Source: Aphrocallistes beatrix (lineage: Eukaryota > Porifera > Hexactinellida > Sceptrulophora > Aphrocallistidae). Taken from it: a DNA stretch of 64,000 nt. A program made the translations under genes and the position numbers. The stretch covers positions 1,550,001 through 1,614,000 of the forward strand of contig OY725505.1 in the NCBI GenBank assembly GCA_963281255.1. The letters run 5' to 3'. Below, in pieces: positions 1-11,464 of the stretch; positions within the stretch are counted from its first letter, which is position 1, and each line of letters begins with the position of its first letter. The notes beneath the pieces are model-generated. The model worked only from the letters and a program-made list of their open reading frames with translations, was not told the origin of the DNA and made no database searches.

Positions 1-221
1 GTGTGAGGTGATTCTTTTAGATAACATCGGCACACGAATCGGATAGGGTTTCGAATAATCCAGAGATTTTAGACAACGGTATACTGTACTGGTTGAGACA
101 TTAACTCCACGTTTCTGGCTTTTTTCCTCCGCTATTTCATGGCAGGTTTTTGCTTATCGTTAGAAACGTATTTAGTACACGATAATGCGATCCTCTTACG
201 TAGAATGTCCGGCCTACCTGC

Positions 222-380
222 TCATTTCTTGTGACGGAGTGTTTCTCCTCTATTGAAACGTTCCTTGATTCTGTAAACCGTTGTTTTGTTTACACTACAC
301 AGCTGCGCAATTTCGATCGCACTGTGCCTTCCTCTCTGAAGTAATGCTACAACTTTGTTTTTAGTAGCTTCCTGGGCCAT
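222..380 (-). pseudogene. Helix-turn-helix end of a Tc1/mariner-superfamily transposase, partial
   Basis: The reverse strand encodes a methionine-initiated stretch (MAQEATKNKVVALLQRG, then a helix ending NKTTVYRIKERFNRG and GETLRHKK). It has the layout of the N-terminal DNA-binding helix-turn-helix of Tc1/mariner-type transposases: a lysine/glutamine-rich start, an I-A-x-L-C turn and a TVYRI recognition helix. After a stop at 222 the same frame continues with AGRPDILRKRI-like sequence, the usual GRP linker, so the reading is broken by at least one nonsense mutation. The catalytic domain would lie to the left of base 1. I infer an old, inactive transposon copy. The exact family is uncertain because no catalytic residues are visible. 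Confidence 0.5.
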
Positions 381-639
381 AATAATATCAGAAACGATAC
401 TAAGTGAATAAGAAATCTGACTCAAAGAAAAAGATTAGGTGGTGATGACGTCATCGACAAATGTTCGAGTCTATAAATAGAACAAGCGTGGAAATAATAT
501 TTAATTAGTAAACATTTACTTTAAACGTAATGTAAGTATCTGTAAAACATATAGAATGTTACCTAATGCTTAAATACTCGAACTATGGTCTAGTTTAATA
601 GGATGTGTCATTTGAAATAATAATGAATTGACTGTATGT

Positions 640-846
640 GGCATAATACTGATTGATAATTACAAAGTTAGGAATGAATGATTAATTGAAACAATTTAAT
701 TATGACTAATTCGAATGTGTATTATTCGAATCTAGAATATGATTAATTGTATCCCATACCGTTTTGAAGTAATCTCTTCATAAAAAGACCAATTTTAGTA
801 GAATTTGTATGTGAATAATGAAGCATTCAAATATGTACTTGTATCC
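640..846. mobile_element. Partial copy of the Tc1-type MITE family (GCGGACAAAAGTATTT ends)
   Basis: The stretch matches the inner part of the complete element at 32289-32767: the GGAATGAATGATTAATT core, the ATTCGAATCTAGAAT segment and the ATCCCATACCGTTTT segment occur in the same order. The terminal GCGGACAAAAG is degraded on the right (CTTGTATCCCCTT) and missing on the left, so this is a truncated relic. Confidence 0.5.
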
Positions 847-1085
847 CCTTGGTATCTACTCATAATTTAAGAGCGCTTTATTGCATACTATATGTACAGT
901 GGATACAAAGAGATGCTAATTTACATTCAATCAATGTTTGCAACCAGATGTAAGCGACAATTAAATTATAGCAGTTGATGTTATTATATCATATTTCCCT
1001 AAACAATTGCCCCGACTAGTGATTATTCAAGTGATTTTTCTGTGGATTTCCCACGCAATTAATTTATATTTTATTAATCTTAAAG

Positions 1086-1336
1086 GTCATTGTCAGAAGA
1101 AAAGATGGAAGTGTAGTTGAAGATTGTATTTATCCTGGAAATGGTGAAGCACCATTGACTAATTATTATTCAACAGTTTTTTATCATAATGCTCGTCCAT
1201 TCTGGAACGATGTTGTAAAGCTTTCTTTAACACCGGATGAATTTTATGGTTCGCATGTTGAATTTCTTTTTCGGCATCGCTCTAATAATTTCAAGGATGA
1301 GAAACCATATTCTTTATCTTTCGTTAGATTAATCAG
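1086..1336 (+). CDS. DOCK: DOCK-family guanine nucleotide exchange factor, exon a (end of DHR-1 domain)
   Basis: This is an internal exon of a DOCK (dedicator of cytokinesis) protein, a Rac/Cdc42 exchange factor acting at the plasma membrane with ELMO-type partners. The translation carries hallmarks of the second half of the DHR-1 (C2-like, phosphoinositide-binding) domain: a V-I-V-R-R-K-D-G-S strand, then NYYSTVFYHNARPFWNDVVK (the Y-x-S-V-x-Y-x-x-x-x-P-x-W strand pair), and HVEFLFRHRSNN, the family's F-R-H-R-S motif, followed by KPYSLSFVRLI. The acceptor is TTAAAG|GT and the donor CAG|gttttt. The exon ends two bases into an arginine codon completed by the exon at 11706, giving the continuous LIRENGTLIADGDHDL typical of the family. 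Earlier exons must lie to the left of base 1. Family recognition is firm; DOCK-A subfamily is likely. Confidence 0.85.
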
Positions 1337-1737
1337 GTTTTTTACCTTTCGATTTGTTTGCTTTTGTTATTAACGATTCTTGTGGATATTTTAATTTTGT
1401 CACTAAATATACAAACATTTGCCTTTTGGGTAATTTGATGGAAAAACAACCAATGATTTAACCGACCTTCTCCGATTGGCTGAAGCTTGCAGATTGAGAA
1501 TAACTTACTAGTCCATGATAACCTACAAGTTACAACACAATCAATTCAGTATTTGCTGAGAAATCTTTGTTAGAATTTTTGCATTTGACCTTAACCCAGC
1601 GTCACATGGTTTAGAAATGACCCATTATTACTCAAGTTCATAACTTCGTTTTAACACATCTGATGCATCTAAAAGTTGGTATATAGTTAGAAAATATTCC
1701 GTACAAAAAAGTAGAAGACGATTCAAACATTAAATGC

Positions 1738-1918
1738 AATCTGGTTTGCTTATTATGAACCCGCTTATTATGAACATTCGTTTAATGTGAACAAACTCTC
1801 TAGTCCCAATTCAACAGGTTCCATAGGCTATTGTTTAGTTCAAGTTTCCTTAATATGAAGTCTCTCTATTATGAACAAATTTTTGGACCCAAGGTGTTCA
1901 TAATAACGACCCTGACTA
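1738..1918. mobile_element. pogo-like MITE with TTATTATGAAC repeats
   Basis: Inverted ends (left CTGGTTTGCTTATTATGAAC, right GTTCATAATAACGACCCTG) enclose about 180 bp with further internal TTATTATGAAC copies. Subterminal repeats of the terminal motif are typical of pogo/Tigger-derived MITEs, like the element at 18996-19168. The boundaries are approximate and no clean duplication was seen. Confidence 0.45.
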
Positions 1919-2399
1919 TACTTGATTTGAGAACATCTAAAGGGTTAAAATTTGAATTAAATTAAATAATCGACTAATTTTATGAAATTTACTATAACCC
2001 CACAAGACCTGTTGGGGAAATGAATTTAGTGCCTCCTGTTTAGTAGCTTTGGGTGCCCTTAGTACAATAAATATTGGAAAGTTTCCATTAGTTCCCTTTG
2101 ACTTATTGAGAATATTATCATTTTGACACCCATAGTTTATAATAATAACATCATTTTACACATTTCTTAAAGAATTTATTCAATTTTATATGTGCCTGAA
2201 GCTCGACTTGCACTGTTATCCATCTTACTAAAGAATATGTTTCAGATTAGGCGACATACAAGTATAATATATGTATCGCTTGAAACATGCACTTTTCTGA
2301 CGTCCCCCCACCCTTTTCGTTGTGTTTTTTACACTGTACCAAATGTTTGGTTCTATCTATTTATTGTCAAAGCTATTTTGGAGCAAATATGTCCTTATT

Positions 2400-2450
2400 A
2401 ATCCTTGCTATTAAAACTCGATGAATGTTTGTGTATGTATATATATATAA
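2400..2450 (+). repeat. Solo 5' module of the hairpin-ended repeat family
   Basis: This is an isolated copy of the AT-rich module (ATCCTTGCTATTAAAACTCG, then a TG/TA microsatellite). The same module precedes the full cores at 10961, 13744 and 62217. No core follows here. Confidence 0.6.
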
Positions 2451-2549
2451 ATTTAGCTAATATACTACTTCTTATTAAGTGGTAATTTACTTTCTACTTC
2501 TAAATCCAACGTTTACGAGTAATCAGACAATTTATCATTTTGGTCACAT

Positions 2550-3010
2550 TTGGTAATTTGTCGAACATCTCATAGACCATTGAATTTAGACAGATAAAAT
2601 ATATCATTGCTTAATAGGAAGTGGTCTATTGGCTATCGAATGGAATTAATAAGGAAAATTTGAATGTCTAGCTCGTATAGATTTCAAAATCCAAATGACC
2701 AAAATACAAGTACGTTTTCGTAGCAACACTAGAATGTGGTAACATTCCATACAAATTTTTCACATCAACCCATTCATGGCTCAGTTCCATGAGAAAAACT
2801 TCATAATAAAAACACTTGGAAGTGGCCTTAAACTGCCTCTGAAAATCACTGAATTTGTCACAAATATAACCTTTTGCAAAATCATATGATGACTAATCTA
2901 AATTTCAACAACGGACATTGGTACTTTGATACCATATTTATAAACGCTGGTAGCACATCCCTAAGCTCCATTGTGCGTGATTAATGATTTAAGGCTTCGT
3001 TACTGTGAAG
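2550..3010. repeat. Single arm of a foldback family
   Basis: The sequence resembles one arm of the foldback at 47318-48098. It shares the GTAGCAACAC / CATTCCATACAAATTTTTCA block, an ATGATGACTAATC block, the GCTGGTAGCACATCCCTAAG block and the GTGATTAATGATTTAAGGC end. The second arm is absent, so this is a truncated or recombined copy in the first DOCK intron. Confidence 0.45.
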
Positions 3011-3372
3011 CCTAATATGTAGTAGGCGATGATTATATATATTCTTTTTTTTAAAATATCTAACAGTCAGTGAAGAATAACGCCAGCAAAAATCAAAGAA
3101 TACTATAACTGCATGACTATTGTATTTTTCCATCCCTGGGAGTATTTACCTTGCAGGTATCACCGTACCTTTTGTCAAAATTTGTGCCCTGGCTTTGGAA
3201 TAAAGACCAATTTGTCTCTCTTACCTGCCCTTAAATCCCTGTTTATATTAATAATTGTGAAAAACGATTTTTAAATATTCCCATTTCTAATCCTCCGAAC
3301 AATCACTGGGCAAATTTTCGTTATTTCTCATTTTCTTTCCAAACGACGTAGAATTTCTCTCCTTCATAGTTA

Positions 3373-3851
3373 GAAGCGCGCTTCGCTTGCTTGTGCTTCG
3401 CGGCTGGCGGACACTTTTTGTCTGCCGGAGGCGCCCTCTGGGCGCCTGGGGTCACATTAATTAATTATAACGGAGATAACATCACTAAATACGTATGTGT
3501 CCTACTGTTAGAATCGATATCACCAAATTTATCAATTTTAAAAATTTTGATGCGTAATTATGACGCCATAACAAAGTCATGAGTCATCATTTTTTGATGA
3601 TTGTTGCATCATTTGTGAGGTACGTATGTTAGTATACAGATTTAATTAAAATTTCAGCCTTATATCTCCTATAATAGCTGAGTTATGCTCGAATATTGCT
3701 TAACTTATATAAATGTGACAATGACGTCATAATTCCATGATGTGTCGGCATTTTGCTCTGAGCTCAGAACTTACTGGAGCCATTGCCAAAAGACTCCCAC
3801 TTGCCAAAAATCAGCTTTCTGTGATTGACAGTTTCTTCAATCAATTCGTTA
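3373..3851 (-). mobile_element. Hairpin-ended repeat family, full core copy
   Basis: This is a reverse-oriented copy of the dominant family. On the + strand it begins with the GC-rich hairpin block (GAAGCGCGCTTCGCTTGC, then the GGCGGACAC and GGCGCC hairpins). It contains ATGACGTCAT near 3720 and ends with TTCTTCAATCAATTCGTTA, the complement of the 5' core start GAATTGATTGAAGAA. The AT-rich 5' module is missing. Confidence 0.8.
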
Positions 3852-4405
3852 TTTATTTCCATTTTTGTACTATTCACATTTTTGTACCTGTAAACGCTTT
3901 CTATTTATACAATAGTCAGGTTAATATGATGTATGACCCCAAATAATTGCAAGAAATTGTTTTATTGCATTTTTCCGTAGTATCATGTCTTAAGAGTGTC
4001 ATACTAAAAGTTTACCGAGATCGGACTATCCGAAAGTTGGATTAGTACGACTCCGTCGTTGACCCCGACTATACAAATCGCCGGTTTTAAAACGGATATT
4101 TATACTTTCAAATGATTGCAGATCATTGTTATTAAAAAGCAGATATTTTTTGGTCCTCCCTAGCGGCCTGGAATGTGAAATTCCGATATCCAAATTTGGT
4201 AAAAACCATATCGAGTGACCCCTTGTTTTTCTCAGCTATGCTTGCTGAGTATGAATTTCTTAATATAGTAAATAGTCTAAATGTTATTTTTAAAATATTA
4301 TAATACGTACGGCTGGTGGCATAAGTGTATTTTAATGAGGAAACTCATAAATTTGACTCTTTTAACACTTAAATTAGAAAATTAGATGGGATAGATTGAT
4401 AAATA

Positions 4406-4603
4406 CACTCGACTCCGCTTAATAGGACCACATCTGTGAGAGGACATTTGTTCCGATTAAGCAGAGAATCCTATTCAAAAAAAAATGTCTTTATTTTCTA
4501 TTAGCTTCTATGTATGTGTAATAAATATTCAGGTCCTGACAAAAGTGATCTGATTAAGCGGTCGGCCCGATTAACCTGTAGTCATCTTAAGCGGAGTTGA
4601 CTG
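4406..4603. mobile_element. pogo/Tigger-type MITE, 198 bp
   Basis: The ends are CACTCGACTCCGCTTAATAG and the complement CAGTCAACTCCGCTTAAGAT, with TA flanks at 4404-4405 and 4604-4605. Further GATTAAGC motifs lie inside. This fits pogo-derived MITEs, which insert at TA and start CAGT or a variant. Confidence 0.65.
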
Positions 4604-4652
4604 TAGATTGATAGATATGTTCGTATTTTAGTTTTATCTTCCGTTTCATCAT

Positions 4653-5041
4653 CTGATGCAATTCTTTCGCTCACATTGTCGCAGTTGTTCTCTTGGCATC
4701 GTCCGCATGCTGAGCTGTTTAGTCCTTATTTCCTGCAGCTACATCTGGGACTACTACAGCCAGTAGAGCAGTTACAATAAATTATTTTCAATACTGCTTC
4801 GGACGTTAACCATGGACGCTAACCCTCCCCATCATGACTGGGATTAGGCTGTTATCTTGACAGTCCCATCCCCATTCGTGACCTCCATATCATCAGTCAT
4901 GCCCATCCACAACATCACCTGGAAGGAGCTCCTCAGAGAGTGAAACTTCGTGGCGGAAGCTGTAGGTAGCAGTCTTTCAGATATCACGAAATTAACAACA
5001 GTACAAAGATATACTCTTCTACTCGGATAAAGGGGAACCAA
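4653..5041 (-). pseudogene. Decayed transposon ORF with Cys-rich CXC-like domain
   Basis: The reverse strand reads LLPTASATKFHSLRSSFQV, MLWMGMTDDMEVTNGDG and then, past frameshifts, LIPVMMGRVS. It ends in a Cys-rich block RCSCRK(stop)GLNSSACGRC followed by QENNCDN. The order (helix, W-M-G, V-T-N-G-x-G, L-I-P-V-M, then C-x-C-R-K-x-G-L-x-C-x-x-A-C-G-x-C-x-x-x-x-C-x-N) is a recurring arrangement in transposon-associated animal proteins with tesmin/CXC-like zinc motifs. A stop inside the CXC block and frame changes show it is dead. The relation to the ends of the host element is inferred from the second copy at 52195-52300, which has the same block. Confidence 0.5.
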
Positions 5042-7551
5042 CCGTATTGTATGACATAAAGGTTATAAAGCAGGCGTTTGGGAACGACATCTAAGACAGC
5101 CTGCCTTTTCTACGTGCATTCGCTCGGAGTGAGAAGTCTGCTCTACACTGGTTGATGAAAGAGGATTCCGTCTTACAAAGTCGTGCTAGTATTTTCTGTA
5201 GCAATCCAATGGTTGAGATGGAAATCAAATTTTAAAATTTATTTGTTTGTTATTCCATTAATAATACATTTATGCTACCAGCCGTAAGTAATAATATTTT
5301 AAAATTAATATTTATAATATTTATATTAAGAAATTCGCACTCAGCAAGCATAACCGAGAAAAACAATAGGGTCACTCGATATGGTTTCTACCAAACTTGA
5401 GATCGGAATTTTCACATATATATCAAATTGTCAAAAATTTGATGCTGTTCACGAATATGACAATAAAAATGATTTGCAATCATTTTAAAGTTTAAATATC
5501 CGTTTTTCAAAATCGGCGATTTGTATAGTCCGGGGTCAACGACGTACCAATCCGATTTCGAGTCCGAGTCCGATTTCGAAAACTTTTAGTGTGTTACATG
5601 ATACTACGGAAAAATGCAATAAAACAATTTCTTTCAATTATTTTGGGGTTAGGTCAATTTGCTTCCTATTTTGACCTGACTACAAGTATACAACTAAAAA
5701 TTTTATCCCCTTTGTAAAAATATAAAATTGACCTGACCACACTCAATTTCTACCATTTTGAAAATGGTATTATGTATTCCTCTATATTATCACTCATTCT
5801 TACAACATTCTGCAATTGATGTGTGCGTTATATATTATCAGTCTGTTTTATATTTGACCGCAGACAGACTAAACATAAAGCATTGAAATGCTGTTGTTGC
5901 TATGTAATTAGAATGCAATAAATATAACTATTGGGCTGTAAAGTTAATTTAGGAGGACTAATATTTGCTAATAAGGACTAATATTGGCCATTGCCCTCTA
6001 TATTTAAATGAGGCCTGCCATATAAATCTCAAAAATGGACCAATGATGCGGGCGAAGATGTTTGAATTAATACGGGGACGCTGCATTAGTTCGAATTTTG
6101 TGAACTGTCACTAGATCGAATGGATTTTCAATGTACTGCCATTGGTTCGAATGGATTTCAATGTACTGTTGTTAGTTCGAATGGATTTCAATATACTATC
6201 ATTAGCTCGAATGGATTTTCAAGGTACTGTCATTGAGCGGCATTTTGGAAGATATATTTATAAGGACTGAGGGGAAAGCAGCTTTACTGTTGAAAATATG
6301 ATAAAATGTAGAATGAAAACTTTTAATAATTGTATTGGATGAATTTCTTCCAAGGTACTTTGTTAACTTCGATGTTGACAACAAAAAATACGTAGAGCAT
6401 ATTATGTAGTACTGACGCAACAGTACATTGAAAATCCATTTGAACTAATGACAGTAGTACATTGAAATCCATTCGAACTAATGACATTACATTGAAATCT
6501 CCATTCGAACCAATGACAGTAGTACTCTGAAAATTCATCCGAACTAATGACATTTCAATGATTTCGAACTATGACAACATCAAAATTCGAACTAATGCCC
6601 CGAATTAATTCAACCATCTTCGACCGCATCCCTGGTCCATTTTTGAGATTTAGATGGCAGGCCTTATATACAGAGGGCAATCGTCGGACTAAATATCGGA
6701 TTGTTTAGCAAAATTAGTCCTTCTAAATTAACTTTACAGCCCATTACTTGCATTTATTGCATTCCTATTACATAGCAACAACAGCACTTCACTGTTTTAT
6801 CTTTAGTCTGACTGCTGCCAAATATACAACAGACTGATAATACCTAATGCATGCATCAATTGCAGAATGTTGTAAGAATGTGCAATATTATAGAGGAAGA
6901 GTTAAAATCAATTTCAAAATGGTAGAAATTGTGTGTGGTCGTGTCTATTTTATATTTTTATAAAACGAATATAATTTTGAGTTATATAGTAGACTATAGT
7001 AGGCGTTTACAGGTACAAAAATGTGAATAACTCAAATAGAAATATGGAAACCAAATGAAATTTTTGCACAATGAATTATTATTATAAGCAGTAAAATACC
7101 AAAAATAAAGAAGTTTCCAAAACATACATTTTTGTTATGTCATAGTTCCGGTTTGCTCCCGGAGTTGGTTTCAGTTGCAGTTTTCGATAATAAAAATATC
7201 TCAAAACTTAATTTACTATGTAAAAACATAAGTATAGCATTTCAGGAAAGTTGGATAAATATTTTTTTAGTTTTTCGAGTTTAATATGAGATAGTGATTT
7301 TATCATTCTGAATATTCATAGTCAAACAGCAAAATTCTTAAAATTTTGTGACGTTTTAAGTCAAAAACCACATTACCGATTGATCTGAAATTTTCACAAA
7401 AGTAAAGACGTATTGGTTGCTTGTCGCACAGCAAATTTCAGACAAATCGGTTGATGGTGGTGGAATTTCTGGTTGATTTGACATGGAATTTCCCAATAGT
7501 TAAATTTTAAATTTTGGCTGAAATTTTTTTCTTCTAGATATAATTACATTG

Positions 7552-8888
7552 TCTCTCAACAGTTCTGCAGAAATTTAGCTCATGTATTATGCATAGATAA
7601 ATACTAGATCGAATATTCGATATCTCTTTTTAATCAAAAATAAAGACGATTATCTTAATTATTTTGCATTCCAAATGGACTGCATTTCTCTTTATTGCAA
7701 TGATGGGTTATATATTTAGTTGTCTCGTAATGAATAATTTTTATCTCAATAAAAAACTCCCAGGTATATTTTGTGGATATACTTTGAAAACACTTGTCCT
7801 ATCGAAAATGACCGTTCCGTAAACAAAATTTAATACTTATTATTATTTAGTATTATGAATCAATTACAGAATATAGAAGTGTTTAATATTTTATCAGAAA
7901 AATAGTGATCTTCAAACTAGGCACTTTTGACCTCAAAATTTTGGTGTCATTGGTATGTAATTATTTAAAATTTTCTAGGATTGCTTTTCCTTAATGAGTT
8001 AAGCTCATTTATATGCAAGATGATGCTGAATTTCAATTATGCAGGCTCATTTGGAATAAAACTAAGTGATCTCAGTCAAATTAACAAAGTACTTAGGTCA
8101 TTTCATAAGTACTGAGCCGTGATCTGTATTTAGAAGTTAGTGGAAATATTCTATTTTCGAGTTGTCCATTGTATAGCTCAGGGGAACAGCTTTCGATTTG
8201 CAAATAGGCTTGTTGTGATAGAATAATTATGGTGATTGGTACTTCCGATTTATATTTATGGTTTAGGTGACTGTTGAACAATTGGAATCTCCCCATTGAT
8301 AATAGCTTAAAAATGAATCTGGTGATATTTTTTTGGAATTCGTGGAATAAGATCATTACAAGGTCAAATAATTAAGAACACATGTGTGATGGAGTAAATG
8401 GGAGGTATTCAGTACAATAACTTGATAAAAAGTAATTATGCAACTTTACATGGATTTTTTCCCTATTTTCTCCCTCTAAAATTGGGACAAAAGTGGTAGT
8501 ATACCATTTCATAAACAATTTATTCCCCAGCCTAAAAACATGATGTTACAAATTAATCAATATTTATATTGTTTTTTTTTATATGAAGAATTTAATGGGA
8601 GGATCAGTTTTGATCTAAATTTGCTTAGAAATGAAATACAGCCGTAGGGAACTCAAAAATCAAGTTTGAAGGCAGTATCCTAAACTGATGTACTTAAATC
8701 GGATGTATGAACCACAATTATTGTCCTATCACAGTAATTCTGTATGCAAATCGAAAGCTGATCCCCTAAGCTATACAATGGATAAATCGAAAATAGGATA
8801 ATTCCACTAACTTCTGAATACAGATAACAGCTCAGTACTAATAAAATGGACTAAGTGCAATTGGTTGTTGCAGAACTTATAAGATACC
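7552..8888. mobile_element. MITE family B (TCTGCAAC ends), interrupted by another element
   Basis: The copy runs from TCTCTCAACAGTTCTGCAG to the right end TTGGTTGTTGCAGAACTT and aligns along its length with the element at 21580-22161: the GATTATC..., TATTATGAATCAATTACAGA, TTGGTGTCATTGG and GTCAAATTAAC blocks occur in the same order. The alignment is broken at about 8091-8855 by a second inverted-repeat element. Confidence 0.65.
8091..8855. mobile_element. Nested foldback MITE (TTAGTCCATTT ends)
   Basis: The arms are inverted. The left arm reads ACTTAGGTCATTTCATAAGT onward, and the right arm complement reads CACTTAGTCCATTTTATTAG. Both contain the AGAAGTTAGTGGAA, TCCATTGTATAGCT and AGCTTTCGATTTGCA blocks. 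It lies at the point where the family B copy at 21580-22161 reads AACGAAGTAAATTGG without interruption, giving a natural empty-site comparison. A truncated relative is at about 37690-38160. Confidence 0.65.
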
Positions 8889-9070
8889 GTGGAATTTGAA
8901 AATGCATATCAGGATTAGCATTGCATCGCTAATATTCCAAAGCTGAAGTAGGCCAATTTTGTGCAATTCTCTAAGAGATGACTAAATATTCAAACCCCCC
9001 AAAATCTCCTCCATGAAACTAACAATTCAAAGATAAATGCTTCCTACAGACCCTTCTTCTTTATATTTAA

Positions 9071-9526
9071 CAAGCGCGCTTCGCTTGCATGAGCTCCACG
9101 AATGGCAAAGATTTTTGTTCTGCCAAAGGCGCCTAGGCTCACATTTATTAAATATATGGTAGATGACATCTATAAACACGTCCGTCCTACTGTTATGATC
9201 GATATCACTCAAAATCTCAAAATGCTGCGTAATGATGACATCATTACATAGTGATGTGTCCTCACTTTTTCATGATAGTTATATTATTATTGAGGGATAT
9301 TCATATACATATTCTATCAAAATTTCAGCCTTATATCACTTAAAATGGCTGAGTTAATTGAAAAACTGAAATCTCGAATTATTGAAAGTTGACACCGACG
9401 TCATTATTCCATGATGACTCGAATTTTTTGACTAAGGTCAGAATTTAGTTTAGCCATTGCCAAAAGACTACCACACGCCAAAAAACAGCTTTCTTTGCCA
9501 AGCATTTTCTTCAATCAATTCGTTAC
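9071..9526 (-). mobile_element. Hairpin-ended repeat family, reverse copy
   Basis: It starts CAAGCGCGCTTCGCTTGC and ends TTCTTCAATCAATTCGTTAC. The GC hairpin block is partly deleted and the internal palindrome is degraded to GACGTCATT near 9400. It is the same family as 3373-3851. Confidence 0.75.
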
Positions 9527-9541
9527 AGTTATATATCTATA

Positions 9542-9985
9542 CAAGGGCGCTTCGCTTCTTGCGCTGCTTATGACGTATGGCACCTTTTTAATTCTATCTT
9601 GAAATCCCATTTTTTTACTATCCCTTAATCATTTTAGGTGATAGAAGGCTGAAATTTTAATATAATGTGTATGTTAATATTCTTCACATATAATGCTACT
9701 ACCATTAAAAAATGAAGACTCATCATTCTGTTATAACGTCATCATTGCCCATCAAAATTTGAAAAAATGACAAAGTTTGTGATTTTTCAAGTGATATCGA
9801 TCACAGCAAAAAACGTATTTATAAAGTTATTATTCATCAAACAATTAATCAATGCGCGCATAGGCGTCCTAAAGACGCCTCTTGCGGACACAAAGTGCCT
9901 GCCAGCCCCACAGCGCCAGCAAGCGAAGCGATTTTATATATTTATATCGAATATATACATTAATCGAGTTTTACTAGTAAGGATT
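9542..9985 (+). mobile_element. Rearranged hairpin-ended repeat with inverted 5' module
   Basis: A 30-bp stub of the reverse 3' end (9542-9571) abuts a forward core fragment (about 9640-9935). The latter ends with the GC hairpins and CAAGCGAAGCG. An inverted 5' module (ATTAATCGAGTTTTACTAGT then AAGGAT) follows. The arrangement indicates recombination or nested insertion between family members. Confidence 0.6.
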
Positions 9986-10016
9986 TATACTGGATCATTA
10001 AATGATTTTGGTTTTA

Positions 10017-10143
10017 TAACACTTACCGGACAAAAATATTTGTTTCTCGTGGTTAAACGTATTCCTATTCATGAATATACACAATTTAGTACAATTTACA
10101 TGTGAAATAATAAGTGTTCAAATAATTTTGTCCCCTTGGTGTA
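10017..10143. mobile_element. Short Tc1-type MITE, about 127 bp
   Basis: The left end is CACTTACCGGACAAAAATAT and the complement of the right end begins CACCAAGGGGACAAAATTAT. Only the two arms remain, with little between them. It is related to the 479-bp copy at 32289-32767. Confidence 0.5.
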
Positions 10144-10960
10144 GAACCTCGTTATGCAGCTACATACTGGTTGTCTACTAACAAATTTTAGACCATTATA
10201 TTGGAAATTCCACAAACTTTATATCCATGGCCTACCAATTCTCGATAGCACATGATTCATTCTTATCCATCTACCTTCGGGCAAAGGAATTCGATGGAAC
10301 TGGATGATTTTTTGCTATTTTCATTAAATTGCCGAATGAACTTAAATAAATAGCCCAACCAATAGCACTTAAATTGTTATGCTACATATTATTTCTATAA
10401 TTATTATCTTGAATCAGAAGCATATCCATTTGCATGAACTCGAAATAAAGTACAATTGACTGTTATTTTGTCTTCTGATTTGCACTATCCTTTCGGATTA
10501 ATTGTTTGATTGATCTTTCATCATAGCTGATCTTACATCTGATCCACTTCATTCCCCTTATGTCTCTTTACTATGGTTTATGTGTATTTTCTGGTAAACG
10601 GTAACCTATTCATCACTCACGTATTTCAAATTTTGTTAAAGAAGTCCAAACGGCAATGTAAATAGTGTAGTTTTAAGGTTATCATCCAAACCTATGTTCA
10701 AGCATCCGAGAAATCTTGTGACTGAACTGATAAACAAGGAACATCGCATTTTCTATTCTGATTGGATCAGCATGTCCAGTCTTGCCCAGCTGTCACTCTA
10801 CCGAAGGGCTAAGTCACTCCTCGGCTTACCCTAGCAACAGGTCCTACCGCTTCATGCCGATTAGGCTGCTCTATCTCAGGAACTCGCCAACTTCTTTGTT
10901 CTTAGAGTAGACAACATCCGATCCACCATCGATTCATTATGCTTGATTGATATCGAACAA

Positions 10961-11463
10961 ATCCTTACTATTAAAACTCGATTAATGTTTGTATATGTAT
11001 ATATCTGTTACGAATTGATTGAAGAAACTGCCAGGCGCAGAAAGCTGATTTTTGGCATATGGGAGGGAGTCTTTTGGCTATGGCTCCAGTAAGTTCTGAG
11101 CTCAGACGAAAATGTCGAGTCATCATGGAATTATGACGTCATTGTCACATTTTAAAAAGTTAAGCAATACAGTTATTCAAGCATTACTCAGCCATTATAG
11201 GAGATAGAAGGCTGAAATATTAATAGAATCTGTATACTAACATACCTCACATATGGTGCAACTCTCATCCAAATATAATGACTCATCACTCTGTTATGAC
11301 GTCATCATTACTCATTAAAAATTTTAAAAATTGATAAATTTGGTGATTTTTCGTGCGATATTGATTAAAACAGTAGAACAGACGTATTTAGAGATGTTAT
11401 CTCCCTTATAATTAACCAATGTGACCCCAGGCGACCGAAGGGAGCCTCCGGCGGACACAAAAT
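10961..11463 (+). mobile_element. Hairpin-ended repeat family, copy with 5' module
   Basis: It starts with ATCCTTACTATTAAAACTCG, a TATATG microsatellite and then the core from about 11010 (ACGAATTGATTGAAG). Two ATGACGTCAT sites lie near 11130 and 11300. It ends abruptly inside the second GC hairpin (GGCGGACACAAAATG), where a reverse copy begins. Confidence 0.8.
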
Positions 11464-11464
11464 G

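Larger units (their letters stand above)
3915..5680. mobile_element. TA-flanked foldback transposon carrying a CXC-domain remnant
   Basis: The ends are GTCAGGTTAATATG and the complement of TTGACCTGAC, flanked by TA on both sides (3913-3914, 5681-5682). The subterminal arms of several hundred bases share blocks such as TTGCAAGAAATTGTTTTAT and GACCCCGACTATACAAATCG with the right arm in inverted orientation. It is inserted in the left arm of the larger foldback. The middle holds a pogo-type MITE (4406-4603) and a degenerate coding remnant on the - strand. A shorter relative sits at 52040-52831. Confidence 0.7.
3850..7050. mobile_element. Large foldback element with 30-bp internal repeats, interrupted
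   Basis: Long imperfect inverted arms pair 3850-3912 plus about 5683-6255 (left) with about 6400-7050 (right). Outer parts pair through CACATTTTTGTACCTGTAAA (left) and TTTACAGGTACAAAAATGTG (right). Inner parts pair through the GGGCTGTAAAGTTAATTTAG block, the ATGGACCA block and the CAACAACAGCA block. Near the centre each arm carries about four copies of a 30-bp unit (TTCGAATGGATTTCAATGTA with AGTTCG spacers). The CXC foldback at 3915-5680 splits the left arm. The architecture recalls FB/Galileo-type foldback transposons, but no protein is encoded. Confidence 0.65.

Noticed and set aside
6202..6553. Two minus-strand ORFs with repeated SLVRMDF/NVMSLVRM peptides
   Set aside because: The peptide repeats simply mirror the 30-bp DNA repeats of the foldback arm.
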